A stretch of 64,000 bases of DNA from Ilumatobacter coccineus YM16-304. Lineage in GTDB: Bacteria; Actinomycetota; Acidimicrobiia; Acidimicrobiales; Ilumatobacteraceae. Below, in pieces: positions 36,921-44,951 of the stretch; position 1 is the stretch's first letter; each line of letters opens with the position of its first letter. A program made the translations under genes and the position numbers. The DNA is taken from the NCBI RefSeq assembly GCF_000348785.1, contig NC_020520.1:3348001-3412000 (forward strand). Direction: 5' to 3'. Below the pieces are notes generated by a model. That model was not told the DNA's origin. It did not search any database and worked only from the letters and a program-made list of their open reading frames with translations.

Positions 36921-38768
36921 ATGGCAACCCCAGAAACTCACGCCGCAGCACCGATTCGAACCGCGAGCGCACGTGCTCGGCGTCGGCACGAAAGATTCAC
37001 GTGGTGCTCACCTCGAGTTTCCGTCAGCGTCAACCGTGGCAACCACACTCAGACCGTGCTCACGCTTCCGCTCCTCGATCGATCGACAGCGTCCGACGAA
37101 ACGGTCAGCCCACGCCAGGTGTTGGGGGCAGGGCGCAGAACACTCGCACGCATGGTGAGCCGCCTTCCCGAGCGAACCGAGGCCGAAGTGCCACCGAGCC
37201 GCGTCTCGCCACCCGCGCTGGTCAAGCTGGCGGGCATCGCGGATCGCGTCGACCGCCCCGACTGGGCGCTCGACCTCGTCCAGCGCGCCGCCACAGCGGG
37301 CTCGCCCCCGGCGCGAATGCTCCACGCAGACCTGCTACTCGAACGAGCACGACGCGGCGTCACGAAGGTCCCGTACGTCGGGACCCAGCCGGGGCTGGTG
37401 CCAGCTCGTTCCGCCGCCATCGAACACGCCTTGGTCTCCGGAACGATCAGGTCGGCCACACAACGAGCACGAGCCCTCGCCACGCTCGGCCGAACCGCCG
37501 AAGCCCGAGCGCAAGCGCTGCGCATCGACGACGACCGTCTCAACATCGACGTCCTCGAACGAGTTGAGAAGGCGCGAGGCGCACTCACCAGCGACGAACA
37601 CGACGAACTGATCATGCGCCTCGTGGGGTACGCCACCTCCCACCCCGGAGACCAAGCGCACAAGGCTCGTGCCATCGCCAGGCTCGTCGCAGTCGGCCGA
37701 TTCGACGAGGCCCGACGAATCGCCGCCGGCCCGTGCGACCCGCTCCACGGCCGGTCGGCCATCCGGTTCGCCGAGCTCACCGCCGAGGGACGCCACAGCG
37801 ACGCCCGCGCCACCAAGCTGGCGTTGGCGAAACGGATCGCCGAGACGACACCATCGTGGCACGATCCGGTACGCCGGCATGCCGAGTGGATCCGCGCCAG
37901 CAGCTACGTGCACGGTGAAGAAGAAGCCCTCGAACGCCTCCAGCAGCGATGGATCGTCGGCGCCTCTGCCTACGAGCGCCTCGTTCGTCGCAAGCTGCGC
38001 GCCGACCTCGAACTCTCGCTCGGCCGACCCGAACGTCACGTCTCGTTCCGCACCTGTCTCGAGTCCGCCACCCCACGCCCCGAGCACCGATTCGGCGAAC
38101 TGATCACGGGCCGCAACGTGCTGGTCGTCGGCCCGACAGAGACTCGGCGACCGACCGACGAGGAGTACGAGCAGGCAGACGTCATCGTGACCACTCGTCG
38201 GCGCGAGACGGCTGGAACGGCAACCGGCACGCCGATCGTCTTCTATGTCGCCGACTCGTCAGCACGCCTCGACCGAACCGCGCTCGATCGCTCGCTCACA
38301 GCCCACCCCGACGACATGATGGTCGTGCGTCCCTCGATGCTCAACGGCCCGACCGAATGGTTCATGGGGCACCGCCAGATCCGGGTGATGCCCACCGAAG
38401 ACCAGAACACCTTCATCGGCACTCGCTTCGCCGTGCAGCGCATTCTGTTCGACGTGTTGGCCTACCGGCCCGCCGCCGTCACAGTGACGGGTATCGACTT
38501 CTTCGTCGGTGCCGACAAGTACCTGCCTGGCTACCAGAGCGAGCTGTCCGCCATCTACGAACCGAACCAGCTTCGACCAGCCGACGTCAACGCTTCACAC
38601 GACCTCGCCGGCGACCATGCGTTCACACGATCGCTGCGACGATCGGGCCTCGTCGACGCCCCCGGCGCGATCGGTGAACTCCTGGATCTCGACACCGACA
38701 GCTACCTCGAGCTGCTCGATCGGCGTCGTGACGACCGCTCCGACGGACCGTCGACGCTCATCGCCTGA
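36921..38768 (+). CDS. Helical-repeat protein with GT42-like sialyltransferase candidate domain
   Basis: A 615-residue protein. Residues of about 90-385 are helical and TPR-like. The last 220 residues look like a Rossmann-type glycosyltransferase: NVLVVGPTETRRPTDEEY near 395, FIGTRFAVQRILFDVL, then VTGIDFFVGADKYLP and SHDLAGDHAF. That order is like the GT42 sialyltransferases, where an S/TGIDF strand is followed by a catalytic His. The match is by pattern only. Position beside neuABC and a polysialyltransferase-like gene supports a sialyltransferase. The start at 36921 is weak; a GTG at 37056 is possible. No signal peptide is seen. Confidence 0.5.
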   Translation: MATPETHAAAPIRTASARARRRHERFTWCSPRVSVSVNRGNHTQTVLTLPLLDRSTASDETVSPRQVLGAGRRTLARMVSRLPERTEAEVPPSRVSPPALVKLAGIADRVDRPDWALDLVQRAATAGSPPARMLHADLLLERARRGVTKVPYVGTQPGLVPARSAAIEHALVSGTIRSATQRARALATLGRTAEARAQALRIDDDRLNIDVLERVEKARGALTSDEHDELIMRLVGYATSHPGDQAHKARAIARLVAVGRFDEARRIAAGPCDPLHGRSAIRFAELTAEGRHSDARATKLALAKRIAETTPSWHDPVRRHAEWIRASSYVHGEEEALERLQQRWIVGASAYERLVRRKLRADLELSLGRPERHVSFRTCLESATPRPEHRFGELITGRNVLVVGPTETRRPTDEEYEQADVIVTTRRRETAGTATGTPIVFYVADSSARLDRTALDRSLTAHPDDMMVVRPSMLNGPTEWFMGHRQIRVMPTEDQNTFIGTRFAVQRILFDVLAYRPAAVTVTGIDFFVGADKYLPGYQSELSAIYEPNQLRPADVNASHDLAGDHAFTRSLRRSGLVDAPGAIGELLDLDTDSYLELLDRRRDDRSDGPSTLIA

Positions 38769-38781
38769 GCGACGGTTCGAA

Positions 38782-38834
38782 CCGTGGTGACCTGGCCGTG
38801 GTGACCTGGTCGAGGTGACCTGGTCGAGGTGACC
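38782..38834. repeat. 14-bp tandem repeat, about four units
   Basis: Four units of 14 bp (two reading CCGTGGTGACCTGG, two starting TCGAGGTGACC) fill the 71-base gap between two convergent genes. No stem or T-run is visible. It may be a slippage product. Confidence 0.7.
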
Positions 38835-38839
38835 GCAGC

Positions 38840-40117
38840 TCAGTCGCCGCTGGCCACGCGGGCAACGACGTCATCGAGCAGCGCCACGTCCGACAGCAAC
38901 TGTTGCCACTGGTCGCCGGCGGGGCCGCTCGCTTCGATCTCGGCGATCAACTCGTGGCCGAGTGCGACGAACTCGACCGACGGGTAGTAGCGCTCGCCAT
39001 AGAGCAACGTCGAGCTGGTGATGCCGAGGCAGCGTTCGAACCGTCCGGTGGCCAGCAGCGCCTCGGCGTTGAACTGCTCGGCGGCGGCGGACTCGACGGC
39101 TTCCACCCCTCGGCGGTCGAGCGCCTCCACGAGATAGCCCCGCTGTTGCAGTCGTTCGCGCGGATGGAACTTCACGAACACCCGGTCGCCGACATGCTCC
39201 GAGATCACCTGAGCGACCATCTCGTAGTAGTCGCGCGTTCGGTTGCCGTACGGCTGCGACACGTACAGCGTGTCGACGTCTGCACACTGCGCATCGAGCG
39301 TCCGCAACACCGCGGCCGCCCGATCGACCTCTGCCGCCGGTGGGCGCAGCTCGATCGGCTTCGTCCGGTCGAGGTCGAAGATCTGCGGGTCGAGCAAGCT
39401 CGGAAAGACGACACGAACCTCGTCGAACCTCGTCCACGGCTCGAGAAACCGAGCGCCGTGCGGCGACACCCGATGCTCCAGGCGCTCGGAGTAGCCGCTC
39501 CTCGACGACCGGAACGTGCCGGCGTGCGCAGCGACGTCGACACCCAGCTGCCGACAGCTCCGCAGGAACCGGCGAATCGCCACCGGCCACCGATACACGA
39601 TCGACCAGCCCAATCGCTGACGAACGGCTCGGCGTACGGCCGCGGCGAATTGCGAACGAGCGGTGGTCGGATCGGCCCGCCCGAAGATCGGATCGTCGAG
39701 CGTTCGATACGAACCGAGCCCTTCTTCGAGGTAGCAGATGCGCGAGCCAGCGGCGGCAAAGATCGATGCCAACACGCCGTAGTGCGCATTGAAGTTCGAG
39801 ATCCAGAGGGCGTCGGTCGGCCGCCGTGCCGCGAGGTCCTCGTAGGCCTCGGTGACCTGACGCACCGTGGCGATTCGAGGGTGCGTCGGCAAGTCGGGCA
39901 ACAGCACCGTCACCGACTCGATGCCCGATCGCTGCAAGAACTGCTGGATCTTCGCAGGCAGCTCGAGATTGCGCGGCGTCGCCAGTGTTGCGACGAGCGC
40001 CGAACGTGCAACGCCGTCCTCCGCCAGTACCGCAGCCACGCTGCGCGCCTGGCCGAGATTCGACACGACGAACAGTGCGTCGAGACGACGTTCGGAGCGA
40101 TCCGACGCTGAGCTCAT
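38840..40117 (-). CDS. Polysialyltransferase-like glycosyltransferase
   Basis: A 425-residue GT-B enzyme of the bacterial sialyltransferase type (GT38/GT52-like). It carries the two group signatures: an E-E-G motif in RICYLEEGLGSYRT (about residue 130) and an H-P motif in VFVKFHPRER, followed by a Ser-rich ITSSTLLYGERY. In these families the motifs hold the base and CMP-sialate. The ATG at 40117 overlaps the neuC stop as ATGA. It is the last gene of the neuA-neuB-neuC run and is predicted to transfer the nonulosonic acid onto the glycan. Mono- or polysialylation cannot be told apart here. Confidence 0.8.
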   Translation of the reverse strand: MSSASDRSERRLDALFVVSNLGQARSVAAVLAEDGVARSALVATLATPRNLELPAKIQQFLQRSGIESVTVLLPDLPTHPRIATVRQVTEAYEDLAARRPTDALWISNFNAHYGVLASIFAAAGSRICYLEEGLGSYRTLDDPIFGRADPTTARSQFAAAVRRAVRQRLGWSIVYRWPVAIRRFLRSCRQLGVDVAAHAGTFRSSRSGYSERLEHRVSPHGARFLEPWTRFDEVRVVFPSLLDPQIFDLDRTKPIELRPPAAEVDRAAAVLRTLDAQCADVDTLYVSQPYGNRTRDYYEMVAQVISEHVGDRVFVKFHPRERLQQRGYLVEALDRRGVEAVESAAAEQFNAEALLATGRFERCLGITSSTLLYGERYYPSVEFVALGHELIAEIEASGPAGDQWQQLLSDVALLDDVVARVASGD

Positions 40118-41268
40118 CGCTGGAAGAACTGCTTCTGGCGGGGCCGCTCCCAGAAGTCACTGCGTTCGAGGACTTCCACGAAGCTCGCCGCAGCGTTCCC
40201 GGCGCCGAACGAGTCGCTGCGCTCGAAGCGACGACCCCACTGGACCTCGAGCGCACGCTCGATGGCAGCTTGGTCGAACGCGTCGACGTGCGTGATCGAT
40301 GGCGCGTCCGAACGGCCCTGCTGGCGGGTTCCGACGTCGAGGCTCGGCACGCCGAGGAACGGCGCTTCGCGCACGCCGAGGCTGCTGTTGCCGGCGATGA
40401 CCGATGCCGACTTCATCAACCGCGAGAAGTGCGCGAACCGCATCGAGGGCACGACCCGGAATCGATCCGATGGAAGCAGTTCGATCTCGGCGAAGATCTC
40501 GTTCGATCCGGGATCGTTGTTCGGTGCGATGACCACGAACGATCGCCCCGACGCCACCAGCGCACGGAACAACGTCGTTGCCTGGGCACCGATCGTGTCG
40601 GCCTCGGAGGTGACCGGGTGGAAGACCACGATGCCGTACTCCTCGAACCCGATCTCGTAGTGCGCCCTCACCTCGTCGAGGCAGACCTGTGACGGCGCTC
40701 CATGCACGTCGAGCTCGGGTGACCCGATGACGTGCACGTCGTCGGGGGACTCCCCCAACGACACGACCCGCCGTTTGGCATCCTCGCTGCTGACGAAGTG
40801 GTGGCGACTGAGCTTGGTGTTGCAGTGCCGGAAGAGCTCGTCGATCGTTCCCGACAGTTCCCCACCCTCGATGTGCGCGCACGGCACGTAGCGCATCGCA
40901 CAGACCAGGCCGACGGCGAGCGCCTCGACGCGGTCGCCGTGCGCGACGACGAGATCGGGCCGATGCTCGTCGATCCAGTCGGAGAACCCGATGACCGTCT
41001 TCGACAAGACCAGGTCCAGCGGGTCGCCGTGCGATTGGTTGACGTACTCGTGCACCGTTGCGCCCGGGAAGCGCCGCACCTCGAGGCGTGTCTCGCCGTA
41101 TCGACGAAGCATGTGCATACCGGTGACGAAGAACGAGACGTCGTGGCCCGCGTCGCGACAGGCAGCGGCAAGCGGCTCGATCTTGCCGAAGTCGGCTCGC
41201 GTTCCGGTGACGAAGAGAATCGAGCGACGCTCGGGCACCACGGTGATCGGGTCAGCGCTCAAGGTCAC
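40114..41268 (-). CDS. neuC: UDP-N-acetylglucosamine 2-epimerase (hydrolysing)
   Basis: A 384-residue GT-B-fold epimerase that releases N-acetylmannosamine from UDP-GlcNAc for sialic-acid synthesis. It reads ILFVTGTRADFGKIEPLA at the N-terminus, VAHGDRVEALA, HIEGGELSGTIDE, FHPVTSE, NNDPGSN and AGNSSLGVREAPFLGVPS, matching NeuC. The GTG at 41268 gives a 17-base overlap with neuB. A legionaminate-type GDP/UDP-diacetamido epimerase has a similar look, but the extra enzymes for that sugar are not in this window. Second-last gene of the sialic-acid operon. Confidence 0.92.
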   Translation of the reverse strand: MTLSADPITVVPERRSILFVTGTRADFGKIEPLAAACRDAGHDVSFFVTGMHMLRRYGETRLEVRRFPGATVHEYVNQSHGDPLDLVLSKTVIGFSDWIDEHRPDLVVAHGDRVEALAVGLVCAMRYVPCAHIEGGELSGTIDELFRHCNTKLSRHHFVSSEDAKRRVVSLGESPDDVHVIGSPELDVHGAPSQVCLDEVRAHYEIGFEEYGIVVFHPVTSEADTIGAQATTLFRALVASGRSFVVIAPNNDPGSNEIFAEIELLPSDRFRVVPSMRFAHFSRLMKSASVIAGNSSLGVREAPFLGVPSLDVGTRQQGRSDAPSITHVDAFDQAAIERALEVQWGRRFERSDSFGAGNAAASFVEVLERSDFWERPRQKQFFQR

Positions 41269-42292
41269 TCCGTTTCAGCATCTCGTTGCGCACCACGTCG
41301 CGTGTGAGCCGCATACCGATCACGTCGAAGAACTCGTCACCGGCGATCTCACCCGAACCCGGTCGTCTGGCCCAGATGTCGTCCGCGGTCACGACGGTGC
41401 CGGCGACGAGGTCGCGGTCGGCGACGACCGAACTCCTCGCGAATCGATACACCGACTCCTCGGCGGCGGTGCGCTCTTTCGGGTTCCGTGTCGCCTGCCA
41501 GATCTCACGGCTGCGATCGACGAGGTGGCGGAGCTGAGCCGGGTCCATCGATGCGCTGATGTCCGGTCCTTCGCGGTAGCGGGAGTCGGTGAAGTGGCGT
41601 TCGACGATCGACGCACCGAGCGCCACGCTCGCCAGTGCCATGTCGGGACCGATGCTGTGGTCGGAGAAGCCCACCACGGCGTCGGAGAACCGCTCCCTGA
41701 GGTCGGTGATGCCGCGAAGTGACACGATCTCGGGAGGCGACGGATAGAGGTTCGTGCACTCGAGGATCGCGAACGGGACGCCGTGACCTCGGATGATCTC
41801 GACCGACCGTTCAACGCTGTCGAGGCTGTGCATTCCCGTGCTCATGATGATCGGTCGCCCGAACCCACACACGTGATCGAGCAGCGCGTGGTTCGTCATC
41901 TCGCCGGACCCGATCTTGAAGGCGACCACGCCGAGCGACTCGAGGAAGTCCGCAGCAGCGCGGGAGAACGGCGTCGACAGATACATCAACCCGAGCGACT
42001 CCGTGAACGCCTTCAGTTCCGCTTCTTCGTCCAGCGTGAGCGCCGAATCGGCGATGACGTCCCAGATCGACCGAGCATCGTTCGGAGGATGGATCGACCG
42101 CGCCGCATCGGTCATCTCGTCGTCGACGATGTGCGTCTGATGCTTCACGATCTCGGCACCGGCGAACGCCGCGGCGTGCACCATCTGCTTCGCGACGGCG
42201 AGATCGCCTCCGTGATTGATACCGATCTCCGCGATCACCAACGGCGGATGAGCGGGCCCCACGGGTCGATCACCGATCACTACCTCGTTCAT
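41252..42292 (-). CDS. neuB: N-acetylneuraminate synthase
   Basis: A 346-residue synthase that condenses ManNAc with PEP to make N-acetylneuraminate. The barrel starts LVIAEIGINHGGDLAVAKQM and shows VKHQTHI, STPFSRAAADFLE, FKIGSGEMTNHALL, STGMHSLDSVE and GFSDHSIGPD. A C-terminal antifreeze-like domain is present (about 285-346, RSSVVADRDLVAGTVVTADD). The ATG at 42292 is fixed by AAAGGAAG just upstream and by an ATGA overlap with neuA; the longer frame is a shadow. Some NeuB relatives make legionaminate or pseudaminate, so the exact acid is not certain. Confidence 0.94.
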   Translation of the reverse strand: MNEVVIGDRPVGPAHPPLVIAEIGINHGGDLAVAKQMVHAAAFAGAEIVKHQTHIVDDEMTDAARSIHPPNDARSIWDVIADSALTLDEEAELKAFTESLGLMYLSTPFSRAAADFLESLGVVAFKIGSGEMTNHALLDHVCGFGRPIIMSTGMHSLDSVERSVEIIRGHGVPFAILECTNLYPSPPEIVSLRGITDLRERFSDAVVGFSDHSIGPDMALASVALGASIVERHFTDSRYREGPDISASMDPAQLRHLVDRSREIWQATRNPKERTAAEESVYRFARSSVVADRDLVAGTVVTADDIWARRPGSGEIAGDEFFDVIGMRLTRDVVRNEMLKRSDLER

Positions 42293-42981
42293 GTTGACTT
42301 CCTTTCTGCGAGCAACCGCTCGACTGCGGCGAGATCGGCGGCGCTGTCGATGTCGACCGATGACGGCTCGCACATCACGTACGCGCCGATCGACGCTGTG
42401 ACGAAGCCGCCGTTCTCGAGAAACCAGTCGCCGTCGAACACGTAGATCGCTCCATTCGGACGGTGAATCGGCTCGAGCTGCTGGCGATTCGTGAAGCACT
42501 CCCGGGCAGTGGAGATCGGGACGAAACGCCCGTCGACCACCTCGCCCCACTTCCGGACGCTCCGGTCGGCTTCGCACACCGACATCACCAGGTCGACGTC
42601 GGACGCCCGGTACTGGTCGACGGCGGCGCAGATGTCGCTCGCCGCCCGCAGCGGCGAGGTCGCCTGAAGGAGTACGACGGTGCAGGGTCGACCGATCTGG
42701 ACGATCGCGTGGCGGACTACTGCGTCCATCGGTGTGTCGTCGCCGCAGAGGTCGGCTGGTCGCTCGATCAACTCGACCGACGGCGAGACCGGTGCCCCCA
42801 ACACCGAGTCGATGTCGGTGGTGACGACCACGGTGCCGATTCCGGCGTCGAGTGCCGTATGGAGCGTGTGCTCGTACAGCGGACGACCAGCGAGCAGCGC
42901 GGTGTTCTTCCCGGGCAGGCCTTTCGACCCGGCGCGCAGCGGGACGAGGGCGACCAACGGATGGCAGCGAGCCGCGGTCAC
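42289..42981 (-). CDS. neuA: CMP-N-acylneuraminate cytidylyltransferase
   Basis: A 230-residue cytidylyltransferase that activates the sialic acid as the CMP-sugar. The N-terminal nucleotide site is VALVPLRAGSKGLPGKN; further on are VVVTTDIDSV, LLQATSPLRAASDI and PNGAIYVFDGDWF. The GTG at 42981 overlaps the stop of the acyltransferase gene as GTGA and is the only start that keeps the fold intact. The stop overlaps neuB. Within the operon it provides the donor for the two sialyltransferase candidates. Confidence 0.93.
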   Translation of the reverse strand: MTAARCHPLVALVPLRAGSKGLPGKNTALLAGRPLYEHTLHTALDAGIGTVVVTTDIDSVLGAPVSPSVELIERPADLCGDDTPMDAVVRHAIVQIGRPCTVVLLQATSPLRAASDICAAVDQYRASDVDLVMSVCEADRSVRKWGEVVDGRFVPISTARECFTNRQQLEPIHRPNGAIYVFDGDWFLENGGFVTASIGAYVMCEPSSVDIDSAADLAAVERLLAERKST

Positions 42982-43736
42982 CCGACGTTCACCTCGTGAG
43001 GCATCGGCGCCGGAGCAACGTCGACCGTCGGCTCCTCCCGCTGCTCGTCGGCGGGGCGTTCCCCTGCTTCGACCACCGGGGCGTAGGACGTCGCGACCGC
43101 ATCGTCCTGCCATCGACCGGTGCCCTCGAAGCGTGTCCACACCGCGTTCGTACGAACCGTGCGCGCCGGATTGCCCGCCACGACCGCCCGACCCGACACG
43201 TCGCGGGACACCACCGCTCCCTTTGCGACGATCCCTCCTGTCCCGATCGTGACGCCCTTGAGCACGGAGGCGTTCTTGCCGACCCACACGTAGTCGCCGA
43301 TGTGAATCGATCGTTCACCGTTGATCCGGTCGCCGGAATCGGCGTCGTCGATCGCGTGCGTGTCGGTGGTCCGCAACTCGATCCCGAACGAGAACATGCA
43401 GTCGGCTCCGATCGTGATCGGGCTGCGGTGCGCCACCATCTCCACACGACCGAACGTCGAACGGTCTCCGATGTGCACGTCGGTGCCGCCTCCCACCGTG
43501 ATCGCTCCCGTGAGTTCCACCGCCTCGCCGATGACGATCCGGTTGCCGACGCCGTTGAACTTGACGACGACGTCTTTGAGACGCGAGCCCGCGCCGATGG
43601 TCAGCGAGCTGCCCGACCGCAGGCCGGCGACCGTGAAACGGGTGAGGCTGACGTCGTCGGCGAGTCGGAGCATGTCGCCGGACTGGGGGTCGACGACCTC
43701 ATGTCGCTGCTCGCTCGGCGGCCCCTGACTCATCAT
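42978..43736 (-). CDS. Hexapeptide-repeat acyltransferase, candidate sialate or glycan O-acetyltransferase
   Basis: A 252-residue left-handed beta-helix protein. It has many [LIV]-G-x4 turns (ITVGGGTDVHIGDRSTFG, ITIGADCMFS, GDYVWVGKNASVLKGVTIG) and ends the helix with SRDVSGRAVVAGNPARTVR, as in acetyltransferases of the LpxA/NodL type. The catalytic His is likely in RTTDTHAIDD. An acidic, proline-rich tail of about 40 residues follows. It opens the sialic-acid operon and overlaps neuA as GTGA, so acetylation of the sialic acid or its acceptor is likely. ATG at 43736 or 43733. Confidence 0.8.
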   Translation of the reverse strand: MMSQGPPSEQRHEVVDPQSGDMLRLADDVSLTRFTVAGLRSGSSLTIGAGSRLKDVVVKFNGVGNRIVIGEAVELTGAITVGGGTDVHIGDRSTFGRVEMVAHRSPITIGADCMFSFGIELRTTDTHAIDDADSGDRINGERSIHIGDYVWVGKNASVLKGVTIGTGGIVAKGAVVSRDVSGRAVVAGNPARTVRTNAVWTRFEGTGRWQDDAVATSYAPVVEAGERPADEQREEPTVDVAPAPMPHEVNVG

Positions 43737-43871
43737 GGGCTGAACCTAACGACGGGCCGTTCCGCGGAAGGCCGGATCGATGCCGCATTCGCCGAGCGTT
43801 CACCGCTGCATCACCCAGAGGTCACCGTGGCGATGCCTGTCGTTTCATCTGGCGATCGTGCCCGGACGCGA

Positions 43872-43901
43872 CAGTGCCCAGCCCGGGTGGGCTGGGCACT
43901 G
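43872..43901. repeat. Perfect 13-bp inverted repeat with 4-base loop
   Basis: Arms CAGTGCCCAGCCC and GGGCTGGGCACTG flank GGGT. It lies 136-165 bases upstream of the acyltransferase gene, with no T-run either side. It could be a terminator remnant or a transcript 5'-leader hairpin of the sialic-acid operon. Otherwise the 609 bases from 43737 to 44345 hold no gene I can support; they include the left end of the integrated element. Confidence 0.6.
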
Positions 43902-44090
43902 ATCGGACTGCTTGGGACTGACCTCACCATGAACCTGCGTCACGACCATCGTCGATCTGCCTGCACACCGCTGGGACCAATTGCGGCGATGAGTGTCAGC
44001 GGGGGTTGGCGGGAATTCGCCAGGCCGGTCCAGCCTGTTGACCTAGCGGCCAACCACCTCCAGGGTCCCGTAATGATTGTCTGGCATTGT

Positions 44091-44132
44091 CTGGACCACC
44101 TCCTCTCTCTGGTGATTAAGACAGTAGACGAC
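44091..44132 (+). repeat. Left-end direct repeat, candidate attL core
   Basis: 32 of 42 bases match 54947-54988. Shared blocks are CTGGACCAC, TCTCTCTGGT, ACAGTA and CGAC. The ten-base identical block is the likely crossover region if this is the att core. No tRNA overlaps it. Confidence 0.55.
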
Positions 44133-44161
44133 ACCCTGCGGCTTTGTCTCGTCGGTTAGCT

Positions 44162-44170
44162 CTACCAGGG
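44162..44170 (+). repeat. CTACCAGGG motif, first of four in the element
   Basis: The 9-mer CTACCAGGG recurs in the same orientation at 51780-51788, 51939-51947 and 54917-54925, all in gene-free DNA. The outer two sit 22-30 bases from the end repeats. It is probably a protein-binding site of an element-encoded protein. Confidence 0.6.
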
Positions 44171-44219
44171 GTTTTGCGTTGTGGACAGTTGTAGCTCGTT
44201 TGGGCTGTTGTGGGCTCGT

Positions 44220-44240
44220 CGGTTGCATAGCGGTTGCAAT
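44220..44240 (+). repeat. Left arm-like site: two CGGTTGCA copies 11 bp apart
   Basis: CGGTTGCA, three bases, then CGGTTGCAAT. The same 21-bp arrangement is at 54855-54875, differing only in the three spacer bases. Copies one helical turn apart fit arm-type integrase or excisionase binding. A further CGGTTGCA lies near 44275. Confidence 0.65.
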
Positions 44241-44345
44241 GGGAAGCCGATCTGGAGATGTCGACCACCTCCGATCCGGTTGCACTGGCTGGTGATGCAA
44301 CAGGGGAAGCGGAACTGTGCAACACCCCTGGGCCATGATGTAGGC

Positions 44346-44951
44346 ATGAGCTACCTTGATGACCTGACCGGCGGCCCCTTCGGGACACTGCTTGCCGACC
44401 CGCCGTGGCGGTTCATGAATCGAACCGGCAAGGTGGCTCCCGAGCACAAGCGCCTTGATCGCTACGACACAATGGACTGGAAGGAGATCGCGGCGCTCCC
44501 CGTCGGAGACGTGATGGCCGACAAGTCCCACTGCTACCTCTGGGTTCCGAACGCACTCATCGCTGAGGGGCTTCAAGTCATGGAGGGGTGGGGGTTCACA
44601 TACAAGACGATGCTCGTCTGGGCGAAGCGGCGCAAGGACGGCGGTCCCGATGGACGGGGGGTCGGCTTCTACTTCCGCAATGTGACAGAGCCGATTCTCT
44701 TCGGGGTGCGAGGCAAGCTCCGTACCGACGCGCCCGGTAGGCGTCAGGTCAACATGATCGAGACCCAGAAGCGCGAACACTCCCGCAAACCGGATGAGTT
44801 GTACCCGATCATCGAAGCCTGTTCCCCCGGCCCATACCTGGAGATGTTCGCCCGCTATCCGCAGCCCAACTGGAGCGTGTGGGGCAACGAGGCTGCCGAG
44901 GATGTCGTGCCCCGCGGTAAACAGCATTCCGCGTACGGCGGTGCCTCCTAG
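44346..44951 (+). CDS. MT-A70-family DNA adenine methyltransferase
   Basis: A 201-residue N6-adenine methyltransferase of the MT-A70 group. The catalytic motif is ADPPWRF near residue 20, followed by HCYLWVPNALIAEGLQVM, FTYKTMLVWAK and PGPYLEMFARYPQPNWSVWGNE, the SAM-binding strand. The ATG at 44346 gives a normal N-terminus. Its stop overlaps the stop of the convergent restriction-enzyme gene by 4 bases. With that partner it forms a predicted type II restriction-modification pair in which this enzyme protects host DNA. It lies just inside the left end of the element, as cargo. Confidence 0.88.
   Translation: MSYLDDLTGGPFGTLLADPPWRFMNRTGKVAPEHKRLDRYDTMDWKEIAALPVGDVMADKSHCYLWVPNALIAEGLQVMEGWGFTYKTMLVWAKRRKDGGPDGRGVGFYFRNVTEPILFGVRGKLRTDAPGRRQVNMIETQKREHSRKPDELYPIIEACSPGPYLEMFARYPQPNWSVWGNEAAEDVVPRGKQHSAYGGAS

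Noticed and set aside
40114-42981. Legionaminic or pseudaminic acid pathway
   Set aside because: The additional dehydratase, aminotransferase and acetyltransferase set typical of those sugars is absent from the window; NeuA/B/C alone fit N-acetylneuraminate best, though not proven.
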